Below, one piece after another: positions 7,519-12,085 of a DNA stretch of 12,085 bases (position 1 is the stretch's first letter; every line of letters starts with the position of its first letter). A program made the position numbers and the translations under genes. The DNA lies in the NCBI GenBank assembly GCA_002315995.1, contig DCHN01000061.1, forward strand, positions 2,170-14,254, read 5' to 3'. The notes under the pieces were generated by a model. It was not told where the DNA came from. It searched no databases and saw only the letters and a list, made by a program, of their open reading frames with translations. The DNA is from Bacteroidales bacterium UBA1751. Lineage in GTDB: Bacteria; Bacteroidota; Bacteroidia; Bacteroidales; UBA932.

Positions 7519-7526
7519 CAAAATTA
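7519..7526 (-). promoter_or_regulatory. Putative -7 box (TAATTTTG) for the acyltransferase gene
   Basis: On the minus strand TAATTTTG matches the Bacteroidota TAnnTTTG consensus and lies 30 bases before the preferred ATG, leaving a leader of about 25 bases. No TTG is found at the -33 position, so this is a half-match. It overlaps the alternative TTG start, which helps to reject that start. Confidence 0.45.
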
Positions 7527-7562
7527 GTCAATTTATACCATAACTCATCTTAATGTCACACC

Positions 7563-7593
7563 TTGAATTTTGCCTATAAATTTGCTATTTTTG
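7563..7593 (+). promoter_or_regulatory. Putative Bacteroidota-type promoter for the DUF362 gene
   Basis: TTG at 7563-7565 and TATTTTTG at 7586-7593 are separated by 20 bases, matching the TTG / TAnnTTTG -33/-7 pattern of the Bacteroidota primary sigma factor. Transcription would start near 7600, about 14 bases before the ATG at 7614. This is the best promoter match I found in the window. Confidence 0.65.
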
Positions 7594-7613
7594 TGTAGAA
7601 TAATTTTGAACTA

Positions 7614-8744
7614 ATGGAAAAATCAAAAGTCTATTTTGCAGATTTCAGAACCGTTGCGTTCGGTGACGGACTTACCAAGAAACTTCAGAAACTTATCCGC
7701 ACTGCTGGAATAGGTTCAATTGATATGGACGGCAAGTTCGTTGCCATTAAAATCCATTTCGGAGAGGCTGGAAACATCAGTTTCCTTCGCCCGAACTGGG
7801 CACGCGCTGTTGTTGACGTTGTGAAGGAACTTGGTGGTAAACCTTTTCTTACCGATTGCAACACAATGTATCCCGGGAGCAGGAAGAATGCGCTTGAGCA
7901 TCTCTACTGCGCATGGGAGAACGGGTTTACACCACTTACAGTAGGATGCCCTATTCTCATTGGAGATGGTCTGAAGGGAACCGATGACGTTGCAGTTGAA
8001 GTTGAGGGAGGAGAGTATATAAAGAAGGCAATGATAGGGCGTGCAATTATGGACGCCGATATCTTCATTTCACTCACCCACTTCAAAGGTCATGAAATGA
8101 CCGGCTTCGGTGGAACAATAAAGAACATTGGAATGGGCTGCGGTTCAAGAGCCGGAAAAACCGACCAGCATTGCAGCGGAAAGCCAATAATAAGGGAAGA
8201 GAAGTGCCGCGGATGCAGGAAATGCCAGAAGGAGTGTGCAAACAATGGATTGCAGTTCAATGCCCAAACCAAGAAAATGAGTGTTGATTTGAACAACTGC
8301 GTTGGATGCGGACGTTGTTTGGGTGCCTGCAACTTTGACGCTATTGAGTATATAGACTACGATGCCAACAGACTGCTGGACTGCAAGATGGCAGAATATG
8401 CCAAGGCCGTTGTTACGGGAAGACCTCAGTTCCATATATCACTTATTGTGGATGTTTCACCCAACTGTGACTGCCATTGTGAGAATGATGCCCCAATATT
8501 GCCAAACATTGGAATGTTTGCATCGTTTGATCCTCTGGCTCTTGACCAGGCATGCGTTGACGCAGCACTTGCAACAACCCCGCTTCCTGGAAGTCAGCTC
8601 TATGACAATATGCACAAGGATGGGTTTGTGGACCACCACGATCACTTCACCAATTCAACTCCTGAATCTGAGTGGCGCAGCCAGCTTGACCATGCAGAGA
8701 AAATAGGGCTTGGCAGCAGGGAGTATGAGCTTATAAAACTGTAG
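7614..8744 (+). CDS. DUF362 protein with 4Fe-4S dicluster domain
   Basis: This 376-residue soluble protein has the DUF362 fold in two halves, interrupted near residues 190-245 by a bacterial-type two-cluster ferredoxin domain. Its cluster motifs are Cys198/201/204/208 and Cys229/232/235/239. DUF362 features include the KIHFGEAGN block (46-54), SLTHFKGHEMTGFGGTIKN (153-171), and SFDPLALDQACVD (304-316) near the end. A further cysteine group, Cys285/287/289 in NCDCHCEND, may form an extra metal site with Cys176 or Cys187. The biochemical role of DUF362 proteins is not established; the clusters point to electron transfer. It has its own good promoter, is transcribed away from the acyltransferase gene, and ends 20 bases before a convergent gene. 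It shares an iron-sulfur theme with the Hdr-like cluster 1.5 kb away but is not in the same operon. Confidence 0.88.
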   Translation: MEKSKVYFADFRTVAFGDGLTKKLQKLIRTAGIGSIDMDGKFVAIKIHFGEAGNISFLRPNWARAVVDVVKELGGKPFLTDCNTMYPGSRKNALEHLYCAWENGFTPLTVGCPILIGDGLKGTDDVAVEVEGGEYIKKAMIGRAIMDADIFISLTHFKGHEMTGFGGTIKNIGMGCGSRAGKTDQHCSGKPIIREEKCRGCRKCQKECANNGLQFNAQTKKMSVDLNNCVGCGRCLGACNFDAIEYIDYDANRLLDCKMAEYAKAVVTGRPQFHISLIVDVSPNCDCHCENDAPILPNIGMFASFDPLALDQACVDAALATTPLPGSQLYDNMHKDGFVDHHDHFTNSTPESEWRSQLDHAEKIGLGSREYELIKL

Positions 8745-8764
8745 GGTGTTTCAACTGAATTGGA

Positions 8765-9361
8765 CTATTTCATTGAGTCGGCAGCGGCTTCGAGGGCGTG
8801 GTAGAACTCCTCGCCGAAGCGGGCAATGATGGGCTCTTTGAGAAACTTGTATGCGGGGATGCCAAGGTGTGCGCCTCTTTCAAAGGCATCCTTGCATATC
8901 TCCCAACGGTGCAGATTGAGAGCTGTACTGCCATTCTTGAGTGTAGCTACTCTTATTGGGTATAGTCTGCAGGAGATGGGTTTGATGAAATCATTTTGAG
9001 CGCACCCCTTGCGTACTCCCTCTTCAACGGCGCAGAGACAATTGCCTTGCTCGTCAAAGCGGGCGTAGGCGCATTCACGGTTGTGAACCAGCGGTGTTAC
9101 GAAATCTCCTTCAAAATCCATAGTTGCAAATCCCTGGTTGTTCAGCACGGCCTTTCCCTCCGGGGTTAGAAACTCTTCATACTGCTCAAAGGAATCTTCC
9201 AGAAATGTCTCTTCATCTTCAAGCAGGGGAGCACCGCTGTCGCCCTCAATGCAGCAGGCGCCCTTGCACTTTTCATAATCACAGGCGAAGCAAACGGTAA
9301 GAATATCGGAACTCACCAGAATTCCGTCTATGTCAAATATGAAGTGTCGGTTATTGTCCAT
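8765..9361 (-). CDS. DUF3109 family cysteine-rich protein
   Basis: This 198-residue cytoplasmic protein is of the DUF3109 family, common in Bacteroidota and of unknown function. It has eleven cysteines: 24, 27, 32, 36, 37, 97, 108, 110, 120, 131 and 156. The N-terminal CFACDYEKCKGACC block is followed by a conserved GDSGAPL turn, and ISCRLYPIR (129-137) resembles metal-binding segments of YkgJ-type cysteine-rich proteins. A zinc or iron-sulfur site is likely but not shown. It starts with ATG, 30 bases after rimM, and is the last gene of the minus-strand cluster. It ends 20 bases from the convergent DUF362 stop, with no obvious hairpin terminator between them. Confidence 0.85.
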   Translation of the reverse strand: MDNNRHFIFDIDGILVSSDILTVCFACDYEKCKGACCIEGDSGAPLLEDEETFLEDSFEQYEEFLTPEGKAVLNNQGFATMDFEGDFVTPLVHNRECAYARFDEQGNCLCAVEEGVRKGCAQNDFIKPISCRLYPIRVATLKNGSTALNLHRWEICKDAFERGAHLGIPAYKFLKEPIIARFGEEFYHALEAAADSMK

Positions 9362-9391
9362 AGTGTCAGTGGTGCGGCTGAAGGTGCGCGG

Positions 9392-9973
9392 TTAGTCATT
9401 GAGGGTCTCTATCCCCACTGGTATGGAGAGAACAATGGTGCGTTTTTCAGGTTTTATGTCAAGCAGCAGCTCCTCGTTCACCGGGGTTACGAAGGTTGCT
9501 CCGTTGCCGGTTCGGGCAATTTCAAGGCAGGGGTTCATTGGGTAGTCGAGGAAGTGCGACACCTTGCCAACCTCTCTGCCGCTCTGGTCAATTACGGTGA
9601 ATCCTTCAAGTCCGGCATTCTCCTCCTCCAACTCCATTAGAATCTTCTTGCCAACAAGCTCTTCGGCGTATTTGAGGTCGTTTACGGTGGTGAATTTCAC
9701 TGAAGCTCCACTGCTCCCCTTGAAGGCGAACCTTTCAATGAAAAATGGAACTGGAAGGGCGTCAAACTCAATGAACATAGGAACCTTCTTTGCCTTGGCA
9801 GGCTTTTCCAGCAATTCATACAGCGATTCGGGTGCTGCGGATGTGAACTTTATTATGATTTCTCCGGCAGTTCCAAAGGCTTTGGATACGGTTGCAACAC
9901 AAATGGCTCCGTGAAGCGTGCCGTTGTTGGCGTCGTGTGATATGGTTTTGCTGCTCTTCATGCTCTGTTTCAT
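9392..9973 (-). CDS. rimM: Ribosome maturation factor RimM
   Basis: RimM binds ribosomal protein S19 and assists maturation of the 30S subunit head and 16S rRNA processing. The 193-residue sequence shows the two-domain layout: an N-terminal beta-barrel (about 22-105) with VATVSKAFGTAGEIIIKF and PMFIEFDALPVPFFIERF blocks, and a C-terminal PRC-barrel (about 106-190) ending in a TPVNEELLLDIKPEKRTI segment like the family's conserved end. About 20 extra hydrophilic residues precede the first barrel; a second ATG at residue 5 is an equally possible start. Sequence conservation is modest, as is usual for RimM in this phylum. It lies 29 bases after the LOG-like gene and 30 before the DUF3109 gene, so co-transcription is likely. 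Confidence 0.85.
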   Translation of the reverse strand: MKQSMKSSKTISHDANNGTLHGAICVATVSKAFGTAGEIIIKFTSAAPESLYELLEKPAKAKKVPMFIEFDALPVPFFIERFAFKGSSGASVKFTTVNDLKYAEELVGKKILMELEEENAGLEGFTVIDQSGREVGKVSHFLDYPMNPCLEIARTGNGATFVTPVNEELLLDIKPEKRTIVLSIPVGIETLND

Positions 9974-9979
9974 TGTATA

Positions 9980-9997
9980 TGACGTGTGGTGACGTGT
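9980..9997. repeat. 8-base direct repeat between the LOG-like gene and rimM
   Basis: TGACGTGT occurs twice, separated by GG, within the 29-base gap just upstream of rimM on the minus strand. It could be a small regulatory site or chance. Confidence 0.4.
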
Positions 9998-10002
9998 TCT
10001 TG

Positions 10003-10563
10003 TCAGCCTTTGTTTATGGCATTCACAATGCTCTCTACGTCTGGAAGAAATGTGAGAATGTGGGTGAGATCCTCAACTATGAGTCCGGCATTGAACATAT
10101 TTTCCACCATTTGTTTAATCGGGTTGTAGTAGCCGTTGTAGTTGAGTATGTATATGGGCCCCTTTATGCGGTTGAGGGCTTTGCCGCAGGCGCAGGAGAA
10201 GAGCTCATCAAGGCTCCCGAATGCTCCAGGCATAATTACAAAGCACTCAGCTATCTCCTCTATTTTCTGTTTCCGCTCCGAGAAGTCGGCTACATATATC
10301 ATCTGGTCAAGCCCTTCTCTCTTTACTTTGAGCCCCTGCTTCTGGGCGTTGAGCGAGCCCTTGAAGCCTTTTGGGAATACTCCTATTACCTTGCCTGCAT
10401 TCTCCTGAGCACCGTTTGCCAGGGCCTTCATGCATCCCACGTTGCTTCCACCATAGACTACTGTGTGGCCGCTTCTTGCAAGAAGGGAGCCCAGTTTGTA
10501 GGCGTTTTCAGTAAAAGATGGTTGGTTGCCGGCTGCTGCGCCAAGATATACAGCTACTTTCAT
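10003..10563 (-). CDS. TIGR00730/LOG-like Rossmann-fold protein with altered signature motif
   Basis: This 186-residue protein of the LOG/YgdH-type family includes enzymes that hydrolyse nucleoside 5'-monophosphates to base and ribose 5-phosphate. It starts on the first strand of the fold (MKVAVYLGAA) and shows VVYGGSNVGCM (35-45), GVFPKGF, an ERKQKI segment (96-101; compare MxERK in the family), and PGAFGSLDE (112-120). In active relatives the last motif is PGGxGTxxE; here the second Gly is Ala and Thr is Ser, while the Glu is kept. The glycine loop is also unusual (NVGCM rather than GxxGLMG). Nucleotide binding is plausible, but activity is less certain than usual. It lies 12 bases after the kinase gene, suggesting a nucleotide-metabolism pairing. 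Confidence 0.85.
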   Translation of the reverse strand: MKVAVYLGAAAGNQPSFTENAYKLGSLLARSGHTVVYGGSNVGCMKALANGAQENAGKVIGVFPKGFKGSLNAQKQGLKVKREGLDQMIYVADFSERKQKIEEIAECFVIMPGAFGSLDELFSCACGKALNRIKGPIYILNYNGYYNPIKQMVENMFNAGLIVEDLTHILTFLPDVESIVNAINKG

Positions 10564-10575
10564 TTTTTCTTGGAA

Positions 10576-11187
10576 TTAGAAGAGACCGTAGAGTTGGGTG
10601 TCAATTCGGTCAGTGATTTTCTGGAAATCCTGCGGAATGTTCTCAAAGTCAAGATTGTCGGTGTCTATTGTGAGAACGGTTCCCTTATAACTTGAAATGA
10701 ACTCCTCATAGCGTTTGTTGAGGTTGCCCAAATATTCAAGGCTCATACTCTGCTCGTAGTCTCGCCCGCGTTTCTGAATCTGTGCTACAAGGTGTGGAAT
10801 TGATGACTTGAGATATATCATAAGGTCAGGACTCTTGACCATTGAAACCATAAGATTGAAGAGATCCATGTATGAATCATACTCCCTTTTTGAGAGATTT
10901 CCCATCTGGTAGTTGTTGGCAACGAAGACCTGCACGCCCTCAAAAATGGTCCTGTCCTGAATGATGACCTCGCTGCTTTTTGAGATCTCTATGAGGTCTT
11001 TCATTCTCTGGGTGAGAAAGTATATTTCAAGGTTGAATGACCAGCGAGGGATGTCCTTATAGTAATCTTCGAGGAATGGGTTGTATGAAACCGCCTCGTA
11101 TTTGGGAATCCATCCGTAATGCGCTGCGAGCATTCTTGTGAGGGTGGTTTTCCCGCTTCCTATATTTCCAGCTACTCCTATATGCAT
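10576..11187 (-). CDS. Deoxynucleoside kinase (deoxyadenosine/deoxycytidine kinase family)
   Basis: This cytoplasmic salvage enzyme phosphorylates deoxynucleosides with a nucleoside triphosphate. From the preferred start it has 203 residues: P-loop GNIGSGKTT (7-15), YEAVSYNPFLEDYY (30-43) with the substrate-site Glu31, QDRTIFEGV (77-85) carrying the DR pair (relatives usually have DRS), and an Arg-rich lid QKRGRDYE (138-145). An upstream in-frame ATG at 11226 would add 13 residues and overlap the regulator gene, but the family normally begins within a few residues of the P-loop strand, so the ATG at 11187 is chosen. The gene lies 19 bases after the AraC-type gene. Substrate preference cannot be read from the sequence. 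Confidence 0.9.
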   Translation of the reverse strand: MHIGVAGNIGSGKTTLTRMLAAHYGWIPKYEAVSYNPFLEDYYKDIPRWSFNLEIYFLTQRMKDLIEISKSSEVIIQDRTIFEGVQVFVANNYQMGNLSKREYDSYMDLFNLMVSMVKSPDLMIYLKSSIPHLVAQIQKRGRDYEQSMSLEYLGNLNKRYEEFISSYKGTVLTIDTDNLDFENIPQDFQKITDRIDTQLYGLF

Positions 11188-11192
11188 AGGTG

Positions 11193-11200
11193 CAAAAATA
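11193..11200 (-). promoter_or_regulatory. Possible -7 box (TATTTTTG) close to the kinase start
   Basis: TATTTTTG on the minus strand matches TAnnTTTG and ends 5 bases before the ATG at 11187. If used, the transcript would be leaderless or nearly so. The -33 position lacks TTG, so it may be chance in AT-rich spacer. Confidence 0.3.
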
Positions 11201-11206
11201 GTAATT

Positions 11207-12085
11207 TTATTGGTTGTTTGAGCCAAGGTGGTCTCTGTAACTTTTTGGCGATATTCCGGTGTGTTTCCTGAAAAATTTCCCGAAACTCGACTGGTCTGCG
11301 AAGTTGAGCATTGACGCCACCTGCTGTATATTGTATGCCGGCTGGCGCAGATAGAGTTTGGCGCGTGTTATGGTGTAACCCGCTATCCACTTTGTAGCGG
11401 TATTCTTTGTAACCGACTTGAGAATGAGAGAGAGGTACTGGACGCTTATGCAGAGCTTGTCGGCATAGAACGATGGGTGGTGCTGGGTGTCGCCATACTC
11501 CAGAAGCAGTGCAATGAAGCGTTTGATTATTGCCTGTGAAGCGTTGCTTGCGGCATTTTTGCTCTCATTGTCTCCCGATATGCAATCCTCTTTGGAGTGC
11601 TCTATGACCACACGTATAATTTCAAGGAAAAAGGTGAGGAAACAGCTTTTAATGAGGTCTACCTGAATTTCGTGCGGTTTCTCTTCAATTTGCCACTGTG
11701 CACTTGAAAGGGCTGTGAGAAGCTTTTTGGTCTCCTCCTCACTCAGGCGATAGAGGTTTCTTGGCTGTACGGTAATGATTTTGTTCATTATTGAGGTGAT
11801 CTTGTCAATTACGCACTCCTCCATGAACGTCTGTGTGCAGATGTAAAAAATTGCCTCAGCATCATTGCTGAAGGTAAGTGATGTGATTATGGTACGGGAA
11901 CCCTTTATAAAAATGCTCCCTGGAACAATGTTGTATTCATTGTAGTCTGCTGTAAGTGAAACACTGCCATTGAGGAGAATCATGCCGCAGAATATCTCCA
12001 TTCCGAATGGGGATATGAAAAGGGAGTCGGAATTTTCGTTGATTATCTGTATGTTACTGCTGTTTATGCTGCCAATGGCAATGCC
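11207..12085 (-). CDS. AraC-family transcriptional regulator (N-terminus cut by window edge)
   Basis: The reading frame is open to the right edge, so the true start lies beyond 12085; 292 codons are visible. An internal Met at 12001 is not a convincing start, because the preceding 28 codons continue the same beta-rich sensor-like pattern. Counting from that Met, residues 1-60 resemble a cupin-like AraC sensor domain, and 155-260 form the DNA-binding domain with two helix-turn-helix units (about 175-196 and 224-247), ending in the signature NIQQVASMLNFADQSSFGKF and GISPKSYR. It likely acts as an activator responding to an unknown ligand. It is the most upstream gene of the minus-strand group, with the kinase gene 19 bases downstream. 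Confidence 0.88.
   Translation of the reverse strand, partial: GIAIGSINSSNIQIINENSDSLFISPFGMEIFCGMILLNGSVSLTADYNEYNIVPGSIFIKGSRTIITSLTFSNDAEAIFYICTQTFMEECVIDKITSIMNKIITVQPRNLYRLSEEETKKLLTALSSAQWQIEEKPHEIQVDLIKSCFLTFFLEIIRVVIEHSKEDCISGDNESKNAASNASQAIIKRFIALLLEYGDTQHHPSFYADKLCISVQYLSLILKSVTKNTATKWIAGYTITRAKLYLRQPAYNIQQVASMLNFADQSSFGKFFRKHTGISPKSYRDHLGSNNQ

Noticed and set aside
8745..8764. Bidirectional terminator between the DUF362 and DUF3109 genes
   Set aside because: The 20-base gap has no stem-loop that I can pair convincingly and no T-run following a GC stem.
9892..10695. Plus-strand open frame of 267 codons opposite the LOG-like gene
   Set aside because: It lies antisense to a clear LOG-like gene and the kinase end, has no recognisable domain, and its composition (many Cys, Tyr, Phe) is that of a reverse-complement shadow.
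10576..11226. Longer kinase start at 11226
   Set aside because: It would overlap the regulator's last codons and add 13 residues before the P-loop strand, where family members normally begin.
11207..12001. Complete AraC regulator starting at 12001
   Set aside because: The frame stays open to the window edge with sensor-domain-like sequence before this Met, so the gene is treated as cut by the edge.

Overview
The window reads as a chromosomal segment of an anaerobic member of the Bacteroidota, most likely order Bacteroidales. Three things support this. Promoter-like boxes of the TAnnTTTG type, the Bacteroidota primary sigma factor -7 element, precede genes on both strands. Start codons have A-rich leaders rather than clear Shine-Dalgarno sites. 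Several encoded families (DUF3109, DUF5009-type acyltransferase) are typical of that phylum. I cannot name the genus. Coding density is very high, with no gene-free stretch longer than about 125 bases. I saw no tRNA, rRNA, CRISPR array, insertion sequence or phage gene.

Left part (3-6157, plus strand): an LD-carboxypeptidase gene (peptidase S66), then a compact five-gene redox cluster resembling heterodisulfide reductase (Hdr). In order it encodes an HdrC-like two-cluster ferredoxin, an HdrB-like CCG protein, a shortened HdrA-like flavoprotein, a second small HdrC-like ferredoxin, and a 655-residue membrane fusion. The fusion joins a NarI/HdrE-like membrane domain, a two-cluster ferredoxin domain and an HdrD-like double CCG domain, an architecture resembling FadF/EMO-type menaquinone oxidoreductases. 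Bacteroidales do not make coenzyme M/coenzyme B heterodisulfide, so the cluster probably moves electrons between an unknown cytosolic donor or thiol/disulfide couple and menaquinone. Three subunits depart from the canonical cofactor motifs in specific ways. This is the most interesting part of the window.

Middle (6160-8744): a multi-pass membrane acyltransferase-like protein (DUF5009/HGSNAT-related) is on the minus strand, converging on the redox cluster with stop codons only 2 bases apart. It diverges from a plus-strand DUF362 protein carrying a two-cluster ferredoxin insert. A TAnnTTTG-type promoter can be proposed for each gene in the 125-base divergent gap.

Right part (8765-12085, minus strand): five closely packed genes, read right to left: an AraC-family regulator (cut by the window edge), a deoxynucleoside kinase, a LOG-like (TIGR00730) protein with an altered signature motif, the ribosome maturation factor RimM, and a DUF3109 cysteine-rich protein. 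Gaps are 12 to 30 bases, so they are probably co-transcribed, perhaps with an extra promoter in front of the kinase.
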